Shown here: piece by piece, positions 1 to 10,900 of the stretch
Layout of the letters: each line of letters opens with the position of its first letter
Numbering within the stretch: the stretch's first letter is position 1
Assembly (NCBI RefSeq): GCF_963678635.1
Contig: NC_087065.1
Coordinates: 19,295,623 to 19,359,622, forward strand
Direction: 5' to 3'
DNA: 64,000 bases
Origin: Symsagittifera roscoffensis
Taxonomy: Eukaryota > Xenacoelomorpha > Acoela > Convolutidae
Translations under genes and position numbers: made by a program
The notes under the pieces: model-generated
Told to the model about the DNA's origin: nothing
Database searches by the model: none
Seen by the model: the letters and a program-made list of their open reading frames with translations, nothing else

Positions 1-173
1 ATATGTATCTCCATTTGCTCTTTTTAGATCTCAGCTTTCTAAAACAGATAGCTTTCATATGAGAAATCGTTCATATCATTGTTTTTAAAGCAAAAAGATC
101 CGCTAACGACGATTGCAGTATTGTTGAGTATGCTCAAGAGTTAAGTAAAAAAGAACTAAGATTGTTGTTTGAA

Positions 174-191
174 ATAATTTCAGACTAGAAA
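174..191 (+). promoter_or_regulatory. Splice acceptor just upstream of the BAF60 start
   Basis: A pyrimidine-rich stretch ending in TTTCAG (AG at 182-183) lies 8 bases before the ATG at 192. It looks like a real 3' splice site. It could end a 5'-UTR intron whose upstream exon lies outside the window, or accept a spliced leader. No donor is visible in the 173 bases upstream. This is inference from the motif alone. Confidence 0.5.
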
Positions 192-1649
192 ATGCGACCT
201 AATTATAGCACTCAGGCAGGTGCACAGCCATCTGCAACTGTCATGCATCATGGTGGTGCCGCCTACAGTAACAGTCGAGGACCGTCTGGACCTCCGAATC
301 CCGCAGGGTCGAACTCGAAGCACTACCCTGGAACAAATCCTAGTCATCCAAACGCAACGTCATCGGGAAGTCATAGAGGAGGGTCAGCACATCAGTCAGG
401 AGGGAACCCTAGACCCAGAGGCCGACCACCTGGCAGCGGGTCGAAAACAGGATCCAACGCTGGAGGATCTGCTGCTAATAAGCCTCCAGTTAAAAAGAAA
501 AAACTAGCAGACAGAGTTATCCCTTTGGAACTAACAGAAATAGTTCCAGAATCGGAGTCTTATATGGAGCTGTTGGACTTTGAGAAGAAACTGGACACGA
601 CTATTATGCGAAAAAGACTCGAGATTCAGGAGGCCTTGAAGCGACCCCTGAAAGTGAAAAGGAAGCTTCGAGTCATGATAACGACGCAGCTTAATGTTCC
701 ACCTGAAGCTAAAGACTTGGAGGACAAGCCGGTTCTCCAATGGGAAATGAGAGTTGAAGGCAAACTTGTGGACGATCCCCAAAAACAAAGAAGGAAGTTT
801 TCTACTTTTTTCAAGTCTCTGATTATCGAATTGGATCGAGAAATTTATGGACCAGACAACCATTTGGTGGAGTGGCACAGGTCGGCAAATACAGAAGAAA
901 CGGACGGTTATCAAGTAAAAAGGCCTTGTGAAGAAAGCGTGGACTGCAAATGCACGATTCTTCTAGTTCTGGACCACGACCCACCGCAGTACAAGTTGGA
1001 TCCAAGGCTAGCCAGACTGCTAGGACTCACGAGTCAAAGCAGACCGGTGATAATTGAGCATTTTTGGCAATATGTGAAAACAAATAAGCTGCAAGATCAC
1101 GAAGAACACGAGTATATAAATTGCGACAAGTATCTCGAGAAAATTTTTGACTGTAAAAGAATGAAAATTTGTGAGTTTCCAATCAGGCTGAACCCTCTTT
1201 TATCAGCACCCGAGCCTATTAAGATATGCCATCAGATAGACGTTTCTCCGGGCGAACCGAAAAAGACAAATGTTTTTGAACTAGACGTAGAAGTTGATGA
1301 TGTAGTTAAAGACCAAATGAAAACTTTCCTTCTGTCGACTCAGAGTCAAAATGAGATTCTCAATCACGACACGAAAATTCAGGAGAACATTTCGATTATC
1401 AAGGGTCTCAAGATGAATCGCGATTTCTTCCAAAGTTATTCAAGCAACCCGAAAGAGTTCATTCACGAGTTGCTAGCTTCTCAAAGTCGAGATTTGAAAA
1501 CGATGACAAGTCAAGCAGGGAATCCGGAGAAGGAGAGAAGGGCTGAGTTTTATCAGGATCCTGGTTGGATGAATGAAGCGGTAGGCAGATACATAAACAG
1601 TCAAGTTGAAGGCCGCAGGTTAGAACTGGAGCAGTCTATGAAGGGATGA
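192..1649 (+). CDS. SMARCD: BAF60 / SMARCD, SWI/SNF chromatin-remodelling subunit
   Basis: A single uninterrupted 485-residue frame encodes a BAF60 (SMARCD1/2/3) homologue, an accessory subunit of the nuclear SWI/SNF (BAF) complex that links the remodeller to transcription factors. Residues 1-100 are low-complexity, rich in Gly, Ser, Pro and His, as in vertebrate SMARCD N-termini. A basic KKKK patch follows near residue 101. The conserved core contains [15 protein letters not shown] (about 137-151), [11 protein letters not shown] (about 222-232) and [12 protein letters not shown] (about 271-282). The SWIB/MDM2-like domain follows ([19 protein letters not shown], then [15 protein letters not shown]). 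The C-terminal third keeps [22 protein letters not shown] and [11 protein letters not shown], which match the family closely. Length is near the usual 480-530. The ATG at 192 is the first in frame. No intron interrupts the CDS, which is unusual for this gene in animals; intact motifs and an ATTAAA signal downstream argue against a dead retrocopy. Paralogue number (1, 2 or 3) cannot be assigned. Confidence 0.96.
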   Translation: MRPNYSTQAGAQPSATVMHHGGAAYSNSRGPSGPPNPAGSNSKHYPGTNPSHPNATSSGSHRGGSAHQSGGNPRPRGRPPGSGSKTGSNAGGSAANKPPVKKKKLADRVIPLELTEIVPESESYMELLDFEKKLDTTIMRKRLEIQEALKRPLKVKRKLRVMITTQLNVPPEAKDLEDKPVLQWEMRVEGKLVDDPQKQRRKFSTFFKSLIIELDREIYGPDNHLVEWHRSANTEETDGYQVKRPCEESVDCKCTILLVLDHDPPQYKLDPRLARLLGLTSQSRPVIIEHFWQYVKTNKLQDHEEHEYINCDKYLEKIFDCKRMKICEFPIRLNPLLSAPEPIKICHQIDVSPGEPKKTNVFELDVEVDDVVKDQMKTFLLSTQSQNEILNHDTKIQENISIIKGLKMNRDFFQSYSSNPKEFIHELLASQSRDLKTMTSQAGNPEKERRAEFYQDPGWMNEAVGRYINSQVEGRRLELEQSMKG

Positions 1650-1773
1650 TTTGATAGAGGGAGTTCTGTCCGAAAATTATTTTTGCTAATTATGTCCAGT
1701 ATTTAATTTTTTTTGTTAATGATTGTAGTAGTTGCATTGTACGATGCTTTTTGTTATCCTCTATCGTTTAAAA

Positions 1774-1779
1774 ATTAAA
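1774..1779 (+). promoter_or_regulatory. Possible poly(A) signal of BAF60
   Basis: ATTAAA, the common variant poly(A) hexamer, lies 125 bases after the BAF60 stop. A T-rich stretch precedes it. There is no AATAAA close by. Confidence 0.4.
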
Positions 1780-3494
1780 TGTCTCTGTATTCAGTTTTAA
1801 ACTAGATTTTCATGTGGTTGCTCTTTTGGTTCCTTGAATGGTATGATGCTGGTGCCGAAATGGGGAGTGGAGATGGAATGAAAAAGTAGCCGCCTCTCGG
1901 TGAAAAAGCCCGTAACTCGAGGCTCTATGAGCCGTGATCGTTGCTCATTGCCCAGTCCAGATAAAAAAACTAACATATAATTCATAACCAGGGGCAGTAC
2001 AGAGGTTCTCCGTACGCAAAGAGCTGAACAGCTCGTATATGATTTTTTTCACTTATGGATAAATAGTCTGAATTAAGTGTTAATGAATGTAATGAAGTCA
2101 CTTATATAGATCGCATTTATTTTTTTCAAGAATGTCAAAAGTTGTTCATGATCAATTTGATTTTTCATGATTTCACTCTATGAGTTTCTGAAATTTTAGT
2201 GAATTTATGTGAGCTCAGTGAAACTGCCTGTTGGCTATGTAACAGCCAACAGTAACAGCCAACTTAAATAGTTGATTTCAAAAATTTACTGCGATTCATC
2301 AATTTTTAAAAAGGCTTTTCCTCTATAATATGTGTTCACGAAGAGCTTAATTTTTACTTCTCTAGGTCGTGTGAATTTTCAATGAACGAGAAACGACTAT
2401 TCACTTTTGTTGGTCGCGGTGTTGTTTTTTTTCTCATTTTTTCTCTGAACTTTCGATTTCTCTTATATTCTAATATTATGTTCAAATGAAAAGGCAGAGA
2501 ATTTGAATTGGCGGTGAAAAATGGAGTCAAATTAGGTATAAACGTTTTATATAATCTTAAAAATTTTTGTCGAAATGAATTAATTGTCTGTTAAACCGGT
2601 TTTTCAAATGGCGTTGATTCATCAACAAAGTGAATCATAAAATGATGAAGTCTTAGGGTGATTTTATTAATTCTATAAAACTCTAGCACGAAATTACCTG
2701 AGATCGTTTACGGGTTTCTAAATGTCTGTTAGCTTCGTTTTTGTCGATTTGTTGTTTCTATTTTGTCGGATTGATTTTTTCGGTGCTCCTTTCAAATACC
2801 CTGGTGCTAGTTTCAAGTCCAAATGGAAGGAGGAAATTAGAAAACACTCTGAAGTAACTTTTCTTTAGAAAAGTAAAGTAGAAATCAATTTTATTTTTAG
2901 ATTTACCGAAATAATAGATATCTACCGATCTAGTTTACTGAAATTGGTTTTGTTTTATAACGCGTGCAATCAACTAGCGCTATCAAATTTACGATAATTT
3001 CTTGACGGGTATCCAGTTTTTTTTGACTGAGTTCCGATTGTACAATTGCGCTACGGTGCAAAAATTCAGTTTTATCTGGAGCCAAGTTTTCTTGCCTCTG
3101 AGGTTGCCTTTTGAATACACTACTATCGAGCTTTCGTGAACATAGTGTTATGGCAGGACTGTGTCATGGTTTTTTTTCCAATCTAAATCAAAAATACGGC
3201 TTTTTGATAGCGTGTGCTTTGACATTCGATTAGTAATAAGTAAACACAATCAATGAATTTTTAAATCATCTAAAGAACCGCAAAAGGCAATTTGTTTCAA
3301 ACAACATAACAATCATAAAAACTCGATTTCAAAATTTTTTAAACTCATTATATCTCGCATTTTTCCATCTCGCTTTATGCTTTCCAATTTATTACATGCA
3401 AACTTGGCGTGGATGGCTTCAGCTTGTTATAGTCAAAATTGTTGCAAGATTGTGTCTTTTTTTATTTGGCAATTTGTTTGCATATGTAGCTGCC
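1780..3494. other. Intergenic, no gene seen
   Basis: A+T-rich sequence with no supportable coding exon. A short stretch near 1985-2030 (ACCAG, then AGAGGTTCTCCGTA, then AAAGAGCTGAACA) resembles one near 45130-45175 and is probably an old dispersed repeat. The short palindrome-like pair AACAGCCAAC occurs twice at about 2240-2265. Confidence 0.5.
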
Positions 3495-4320
3495 TTATTC
3501 GTGACTAGTGTTTGTCGATTACTAACCATTGGTCGCCGAGAGAACAGGGCGCGAGACTCCAAATCTCGATGTCGAAGGTTCGAACCCGATACCTGGCAAA
3601 GTTTTGATAATTCGAGGCGTATTTCTATTTTTTCTTACTTTACTTTATAAAGCTGCCTGTTTTTTTTGTCGTATTCTCGCTAGTGTTGGCGAAGCGCAGC
3701 TTCGCCTGCGTGTCATACTTGCTTCTCGATTGAGTGATCGAATAAAATTACGCTGGCGATAAGCAGGCTTTTATCGGATCGCAATTTTTTTCTCAAATCT
3801 GTACTATCGTCGACAAATAGACAGATTTATTTAGAGCATGCCTGCATTTTAAGTCGCGTTCAATTTAATTTTTTTACATGTTCGTTTTGTTTGCCAACGA
3901 CAATTTCCATTTTTTCTTTTTTTATTTACTGGGCTTAAAGGGCTTATGCATATTTACTGCCTCATTTGCGTTTTTGATGAAAGGAAAATGTTTATCACCA
4001 GGTGTGTTTCGAGGGTGGACCTGAAAACTTTTTTGAGTTTTTTCGGTGTCTGTTTAAGTATTGTTGGCTTTGTTATCGCTAATTCAGTTTTATTCCGATG
4101 CTACGTTAGATTTCAAGTGTTTGTCTCCGATATTTTTCTCAAAATTTATTCACGACAGTTCGAGACAACATATAAGTTATGATAAATGCCGCTTTTTTAG
4201 ACATTTGAAAAATGTTTTCGACTCGACTTGCGGCTTTCGTCTCTATTGCCGTCGGATGGCTTGCCATGCTACGTTTTTGTTGTATTGCAAGTAAAGCGAA
4301 GCTCCGCTTCGTATGTATCT
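3495..4320 (+). repeat. Dispersed repeat with tRNA-like module, diverged copy upstream of SSNA1
   Basis: This block shares pieces with the repeat units at 12957 and 14004. It has a tRNA-like section (3529-3600) and, at both about 3680-3712 and 4255-4312, a closing segment of the form TATTGCAAG then GCGAAGC-loop-GCTTCG, which is a short perfect hairpin. The same hairpin segment closes the two later units. The two hairpins suggest that two partial copies sit in tandem here. The block ends only about 45 bases before the acceptor of the first SSNA1 coding exon. Boundaries are approximate because the copies are strongly diverged. Confidence 0.45.
3529..3600 (+). repeat. tRNA-like module (SINE head or tRNA fossil)
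   Basis: A GCCGAG...GGC D-arm-like segment is followed by a perfect 5-bp anticodon-type stem, CGAGA / TCTCG, closing the 7-base loop CTCCAAA. A B-box-like GGTTCGAACCC sits at 3577-3587. The T stem pairs at only two or three of five positions and I find no convincing acceptor stem, so I do not call a working tRNA. Related segments at 13081-13140 and 14134-14192 sit at the same place inside larger repeats, which points to a tRNA-derived SINE or SINE-like module. Confidence 0.5.
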
Positions 4321-4344
4321 TGTTCTATAAGTGTCTTCTCATTT

Positions 4345-4432
4345 GATGTATCTTCAGACCCACTGCATGCTTGTAGTAGTGCCATCATGTCCCAACAAGG
4401 CGCCGCTCTGCAGAGCTACAACAATGAACTAG
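4345..4432 (+). promoter_or_regulatory. SSNA1 leader: splice acceptor and overlapping upstream ORF
   Basis: CTTCAG (AG at 4356-4357) after a T-rich stretch makes a good 3' splice site 29 bases before the SSNA1 ATG. In the leader that would follow, an upstream ATG at 4367 lies in another frame. It opens a 21-codon frame that ends at the TAG at 4430-4432, inside the SSNA1 CDS. The main ATG at 4387 has A at -3 and the upstream one does not, so leaky scanning is plausible. Whether the leader is cis- or trans-spliced is not visible. Confidence 0.45.
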
Positions 4433-5532
4433 TGAAGTGCATCGAAGAACTGTGCACTAAGAGAGACGAACTGCAGAAGCAGATAGTGAGCGAGGAGGAG
4501 GAGAAGAGCAAACTGCAGAACGACATCCGACTGTTGAGTGAGAAGCTGGCCAAGTTGAACGAGGGACTGGCCAAGAAAATAGCTGCTAGAAATGAGTTCG
4601 ACAGAACTATACAGGTCCGTTTTCTAAAATCGAATAGATATGTTGGAAAATGTTTCAGTGCAGTGATTACATGATGTCAGTTGAATTTAAAAAGTTGAAC
4701 AGACTTGTAGGCAGTAATCAAGTAGAATGTTTTCACCAAATTGTCAATGGAGAATGGATTATCAATGAAGAATCATAATCACCTCGTCGAGTGAAAATTT
4801 TCTCATCAATTTGTACTTACCTCGAGTTTTCAGTCTTTTAGTTAGTGGTCAGAAAATTATCTTATTCTCTAGTAATATATCCCCAAAAGCCTAAGCTACA
4901 ATATACTACAATTCGAACTTGTCACATTTATAGTTAAGCTATTGTCATCACGAAAAGATTTTTCCTGCCCAATTTTATTCTTAAACAATGTTAAAGAAGT
5001 TGTCCTTGTCGAGAAAAATGTTTGCCATTCTTTCCCGCTAGATTGATCAGAAAACTGATGAGATTATGAGCGAGGATGTCTTATTTTGCAAATATTTTGA
5101 CGCCATTGAAGCATATGGAAATTAGTTGATGAAGTTGAACGTCAACTCTTTGTCTTCATGCAAAACTAGTCCAAAAATAGTTGAAATATTTTTTTCCAAA
5201 TTTTATTTTGTTTTTTATTCAAGAATCCGTGCTACTTGCACAGCAACTGGTTAACTTTTTTGATCTTAGTTTTTTTTGTTCAATTAGGTATAGAGAAGGA
5301 ATGTCACCAAAAGGCCTTAAACTGTATTGTTTTTGTTGAATAGAATCATTTAAAGCTGTCTAAAAGGTGCAATTTTTTGGTAAGTTGATTTTTTGTTAAA
5401 GTTTTCAAAACTTAATCTGTTGAGTTAAATTTGATGTTTTTTCAGGAAACAGAGGCGGCATACATCAAAATTTTGGAGAGTTCACAAGTGCTGCTTAATG
5501 TGCTGAAGAAAGAAAGTGCATCTATGAAATGA
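4387..5532 (+). CDS. SSNA1: SSNA1 (NA14), microtubule/centriole coiled-coil protein
   Basis: Two coding exons, 4387-4614 and 5446-5532, give a 104-residue protein clearly homologous to SSNA1 (Sjogren syndrome nuclear autoantigen 1, NA14). This small coiled-coil protein self-assembles and acts at centrioles, basal bodies and microtubule branch points. The N-terminus [20 protein letters not shown] is nearly identical to the vertebrate one. The heptad-rich helix runs to [14 protein letters not shown], and exon 2 adds [20 protein letters not shown]. The join is phase 0; the donor is GTCCGT (weak at +3), the acceptor TTTTTTCAG. The tail ends at ...KKESASMK, about 15 residues shorter than human, where the family tail is poorly conserved. 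The ATG at 4387 fits the family start exactly; longer readings into the upstream repeat are not supported. An AATAAA follows at 5752. Confidence 0.96.
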
Positions 5533-5751
5533 GTTGACCAGCTTCTCCCATTTTAGAAGAACCCTCACTCAGCTTAGATTTAAAAACTTCGTGGCCTTTA
5601 GCATGTAAATACGTGTACAGATGTTTCGATTTGATTGTTTGTAATTTACAGTTCTTTTCTTAGTTTTGTCTGAAATGCTTTTCTTGATATCAAAGTTGGC
5701 TCTGGGGTTTTTGCGGAGCATTTTCTCATATCAGCCAGTAATTTGTCATCT

Positions 5752-5757
5752 AATAAA
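5752..5757 (+). promoter_or_regulatory. Poly(A) signal of SSNA1
   Basis: A canonical AATAAA lies 220 bases after the SSNA1 stop codon. Confidence 0.6.
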
Positions 5758-8700
5758 GTATTTGAACAGCTTCTGATTTAGAATTTAGTTTGAGAATTTG
5801 AGCAAGTTATACAGTTTTAAAAGTTCCATACAAACGAATTATTTTGATGACTGAGGGTTTCTGGAGAAATTGTTGTTTTAGGGAATATAAAGTAAGCGCT
5901 AGCTTTGGTCCCAAATATCAGCCTTTAAGAGGGATAAAACGTTTCAACAACTAAATGAGTTAATTTGAAATAATAAATCTAAGAATTCCTTTCACATTTG
6001 CTCGATTTCAAAAAAAAAAAATTAATTGGCAAAGTTTTAACTCGTCTTAGGTGTAAGCTTGAATGAATCGAAGTAAGTGGATTTTTTTTTGTTTATTTCT
6101 TCTCAATTTATGGTCTCCTCAAATGATATCAATAGCAATATTTTTATATTTGGGTCAGGCCAGAAATCGATGGGACGGATTAACTTGCCTCATTTTTTCA
6201 ATTCGGTATGATAACTTGAGCGCGGTTAAGTTTGTGGTTTACCCAATGATCAATATAGGTAGTTTTACCGTTGCGATAAGCACTAGGGTATTGTAATCGG
6301 GTACTACACTTTTTTCCCGTAACTTTGTTCACAGCACTCATCTCCTGGACTGGTGCATCTACTGGGCTTTTTTGTTGCAGCAGACATATTTTAAGCATGT
6401 TAGTTTTTTAAATATAATCGATTTGAAACTTCTTTATGTTGTAATTTTACCAAGTACTTTTGAAAAACATTGCATAACCTTTTTTTCAATTGTTTTATTT
6501 TTTTTTTCGGCTTATTTTAGATCGACTTAATGGCGTCGTATGATCAGCCAAAAAAAAGTTTTTGTGTGCGTTAGTGTTCTGAGGGAAAGTGGGTTTCTGC
6601 TCAGGTATTTTCGGCATTGTTATTACTTGGTAAGTTTTGTTCATCTGAAACGATGGTTTCTCATTTTTTGAGCATGCTGAATGTAACCTATTGATGCTAT
6701 CTACTAAGATAAGAAGAACGATGTTTTTCGGTGATTTCTCCTCTCGTACAGGCGGATACCACAAAAACATTTCGTTTATTGTTAGACTTATAATATTGAG
6801 TTTTTTCATCGTGGATCAATCTGCAGTGAAAATAACTACATTTTTGTTGTCAGAGTTAAACAAATTCCAGTCATTACATTTATACAAAACTCTTTCATTA
6901 AAGCGGTTTTTTTTGTTTGAACCCCCTCTCTACGGTCTAAACTTCCCGTGCCCGCCACTGACTTAAATGAAACTTTTTCAAAGCAATCAAATGAATTATA
7001 ATTTTTGCATTTTCGGATACAAAATGCAATGTTTAAGACAAGTATTTCTGATTCGGCTTTGATTTAGTACCGATTCGGCTTTAATTTTTGAAAAACGACC
7101 GAATCTTGAAAAAATTAAACTTTCGTTTTTGAACTTAATCTAACATGATATTTAAATTTGTGACTGTCGTAAGATGTCATGAAATGGAGCTTGATTTGTT
7201 TTTCACTTTTCCATCCGTTGTTTTTAGTTAATATTTGAACATCTGTGCACACTTGAGCGTATACTATTTTTTTTAAAAGAAATACACATCTGACCTCGCC
7301 TGTGATCAATGTAGACAGAACTCTCATTCTCTGTGGAAAAGACAGCTAATCAAACAGAAAACACCCTCAGAAGAGAAGGGGCTCCTCAATGCAACACGGG
7401 GGTAAAAACTGAAGAGCAAAATATGGGGAAAGGAAACCAGAAAATCCATTTTTCAACACAGCTACTGTACTAGCTATTAGCTAGCTCAGCTTTGTTCGCA
7501 GCTACCATTACCGCCAAGCGCCAAGCGGTTAATATCAACCTTTAACATCAGGCGCAAATGGCATGTATGCAATGCACATTGTGTGAAGACATGGACAAGA
7601 ATGATAAGTGAACAGAATTCGAAATTGAACAGAAGGGACCGCGTGAATGAAATGTGCTGCTGCTTTAAAAACAGTTGTGCCGTTTTTCTTTTTTCCTTTC
7701 CCCGCAGTTCCAAATGTTAGATGTATAGTTTGTCCCGTTCGTCTTGTGCGCGTCTGTCTATTTATCTGTTCTGTGCGGTGGAGTGGTGATGGCGATACGT
7801 AGCGAGATAGGAAGACAACTGCGCCAATAGAAATTCTAGTGCACATTTTTAAAAAACAGCAGTGCTCCTTTTCTTTGCTACTTTCAAGCTACTCCTGATG
7901 TTATGCTATGATGTGATTTGATAGTATGCGCGGTGGTGAAAATACAGCTAGCGCTCGAAATTTTTCAACTGGTGTTTTTTCAGCTCCTTTCTGTATTTTG
8001 TTCCCTTGTGTTCTATCTATATCTCTATCTGTGTACTGTTCCTGTATTAGTCTATAATATCCAAGTTGTGTGATTATTTCGTTATTAAGACACATGTGGC
8101 GAACATATGTGCGCAGTTGTGCCACCGATTCTATTCTTTAGTCAGTGCTGAACAACACAGATAGAATAGAAACAGAAATTTATAGTAAGAGAGCGAGGAT
8201 CTTTGCTAAGCCAGCCTCTGTTCCAATATGTGAAATTGTCGTCTCTTCTCTTTTCACTCCGTAGTCTGTTCTGTTCTCCGCGCTATACTGCTGGTGTATT
8301 TACATATCCAACCACAATTCTGACTCCAAATCACAGAACAGAAGTGCTGTAGTTGCAGGCAGGGGGACTACTTAACGATTAAAATGAGAACAGCAGATGT
8401 CCTTATGTTTTATGACAGCTGACTCCTCGTTATTGTTTCATCGTACGTGCATCGATCGCGATATAAACAATTTTGTACAAAAATTGTAAAATCACAGGAA
8501 CATCGACGCTGCAATTTTATAGCAGTTTTTTCAATAAATTGCGCTGATAAGAAAATAATATCCGATTCAAATATTTTTGCATATGGCCTCTATATTTCAT
8601 ACAACTATTTAAGTGGTTTTTGAATCAGACTGTTTCTTATTGCTAGATAAAGAAGTTCGCTAGAACAGTGAACCAAAAAAGGAAAGTATCGAAAATAACA

Positions 8701-8855
8701 TTCCTCCAGACAACAAGTTGTCCGTTAATTGATATTCATATCATCAAAAGTTGATTATATTAGGATTAAAAATTGTTTTTATGTTTTTTTAATCAACTTT
8801 AGTTACAATTCCTTATATTATCAATTTGTCATCAATTTACCAAATTATCTCCGAA
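5758..8855. other. Intergenic / upstream region of the bHLH gene, no gene seen
   Basis: A+T-rich, with short unsupported frames only. The 7400-8450 part is less T-rich and more mixed in composition than its surroundings and includes CAGCTG E-box sequences (for example near 8416). It may hold promoter or 5' leader sequence of the ATOH8-like gene, but I see no specific element I can name. Confidence 0.4.
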
Positions 8856-10775
8856 ATGTCCGAATCGTCGCGGAAAAGAAGAAAACCAGCCAAACCGAGC
8901 AGACATTCTCCGAACAGCCAATCTGAACTAAGCACATCAACTGGAAACTCTATATCTCCTCCGGAACCTCATGTTGACGACGAAAAATCAACCTCGGTTG
9001 CCGTCGGAGCAGTAGGTGCTACCGGAACGGCTAGTGACGCCGGGACGACGCAAGACTTCCTGGCGAAGTTAGTGGCAAGTCAGAATGACATCGACAGCTA
9101 CATGAGTGAGAAACGAACGAGAATGATGTCATCGAACGACGCCGCAGAGTCGGAGTCACGATCTGAGTCGCCACAGGACTCACTTGACCTTTCTTTGGGG
9201 TCAAGGTCACAAACATCGCCCATTAGTTACGCGACGTCGGGTAAGTTCATGTCTTAATTCAACACTTGGTTTCTGAATCAATACGTGTATAGCAACTTGT
9301 GAGAGGTTTCAGTTTTGCCATTAACATAGAAGATATATTTTTTTGTGCCATTTGGGAGGATGACCGTCTCAGGCAATATAGAATCCATCATCTGCTCTTT
9401 TTATTTAAATTGTTCCTGTTAACTGTTTTTTTTCCAGCCAACAATCCGTCAGATGCCATCACAAACCCTCTCGCGCTTCTCACCGACCAAACTTCGCAAC
9501 TTCAAAGTCCATCTCTAGTACCAACAAACAAAAAAGCAAATGCCACCTGCAAAACCACCAAGCATCCTCCTACCAACACTAATAACCCCCCTCCTGTACT
9601 AGCTCATCCTGTAGTCACCAGCAGTCCCCACCTGGGCTCCTCTAATTCCAGTGTGGATGTGGGGGCAGGTGGGGAGGACAGTAGCTCAATTATGACTCAA
9701 TACGAGGAGTTGAAGTCGAAGGCGATGACGTCACGAGCGAGGAGGATCATCGCCAATGCACGCGAGAGAAACAGAGTGCACACTATCAGCTCAGCTTTCG
9801 AGGTAATTTGAAAAGAATTATGGAAAGTTAAATAATTTTGAATCCTAAATTATGACCAGTAAAAAACCACCCATAAATTAAAATAGTCACCGACAATATA
9901 CAAATTAGTTTCTTTTTATATAAATTAGGCCTATTTTAATTCTTTCATCATTCATTCAATTAAATTCGGAACACGTTGTTTTATTTCGCATTTATGGAGG
10001 TCGAACTATTTATGTTCTTGTTGCAGCAGCTGCGCCGTAGCATACCTTGCTACTCTGGCAACCAGAAGCTGTCTAAACTGGCCATCCTCAAAATAGCCAC
10101 ATCCTACATTCGCTGTCTCAGTCACGTGGCAACCAGAGAGGACCCGCCCCTGGAGAAGAAGGGCGTGGAGCTGGACCCTGGAAACGATCCCAAACTGTCC
10201 GAACTAGTGATGAAGTGCACTGTCAATGTGCTGTCTGACGGGAAATTAAAGAGATCAGATGTAAATACTTTCTGATCTCTTTTTCACCATATTTATTTTC
10301 AAAATGTGATAGGGAAATAGGCACCAAAGACCCTCCATATAGCTGTTTACTACTCCCACATTGCTGGTTACACGTCTCACTTATTTACTCACTTATAATA
10401 TAGACCTCGCTTCAGCTGCAGCAAGGTTTTGAAAGATAAATCCCAATAATTAAAAATTATAGAAAAATGGATTTTTAAGGGTTTCAATAGCTCTTGCGAA
10501 TATTGAGACGGTCGACCTGGAACTGGCTGATAGAAAAATATCTAAAACTCAAAAATTCCTTTACATGTCGTCGCTCAGTTCATTTCTAAAATATATGGTT
10601 TTATTATTGTCACTATTATGATTTAATTTCTTGAACTGTAGTGTAAGGAAATGTAACTCGTTCATTTGGGATTATGGCCGAGTAAAATATGTTAAAAAGT
10701 TTGAAAAATTTCCATTTTTTTTAGATTGGAGGAGTGGACGGTGGCGACAGAAGCGACGGGGAAGACATGGACTGA
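8856..10775 (+). CDS. ATOH8: ATOH8/net-type bHLH transcription factor
   Basis: Four coding exons (8856-9240, 9438-9802, 10027-10260, 10725-10775) join in frame to 344 residues. The C-terminal half carries a group A basic helix-loop-helix domain: basic region and helix 1 RRIIANARERNRVHTISSAF, then, after the phase-0 junction at 9802/10027, loop and helix 2 QLRRSIPCYSGNQKLSKLAI followed by LKIATSYIRCLSHV. VHTIS.AFE, PCYS..QKLSKLAIL and the downstream KCT..VL segment are diagnostic of ATOH8 (Drosophila net) rather than atonal, neurogenin or Twist classes. It should dimerise with an E protein and bind E-boxes in the nucleus. The N-terminal about 210 residues are low-complexity, Ser/Thr/Pro/Asn-rich, with a basic KRRK near residue 8. 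The last exon has only 17 codons and adds an acidic tail, GGVDGGDRSDGEDMD. All introns are GT..AG, phases 1, 0, 0. The ATG at 8856 is the first in frame. Confidence 0.93.
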
Positions 10776-10894
10776 GTTGAGGGGGTACTACTACAGAACT
10801 TAACCTCTTGTCATCTAATTTGAAGCAGCCTGTGCACATCAATACATCATCAGACAGTCATAACTCAAACTGACTTTCCTCCTTAATTTATTCC

Positions 10895-10900
10895 AATAAA
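10895..10900 (+). promoter_or_regulatory. Poly(A) signal of the ATOH8-like gene
   Basis: AATAAA 120 bases after the stop codon at 10773-10775, followed by a pyrimidine-rich stretch. Confidence 0.55.

Noticed and set aside
3529-3600. Functional tRNA gene (loop would read CCA, tryptophan)
   Set aside because: The anticodon-type stem is perfect, but the T stem pairs poorly and no acceptor stem can be formed. Related modules elsewhere are embedded in repeats.
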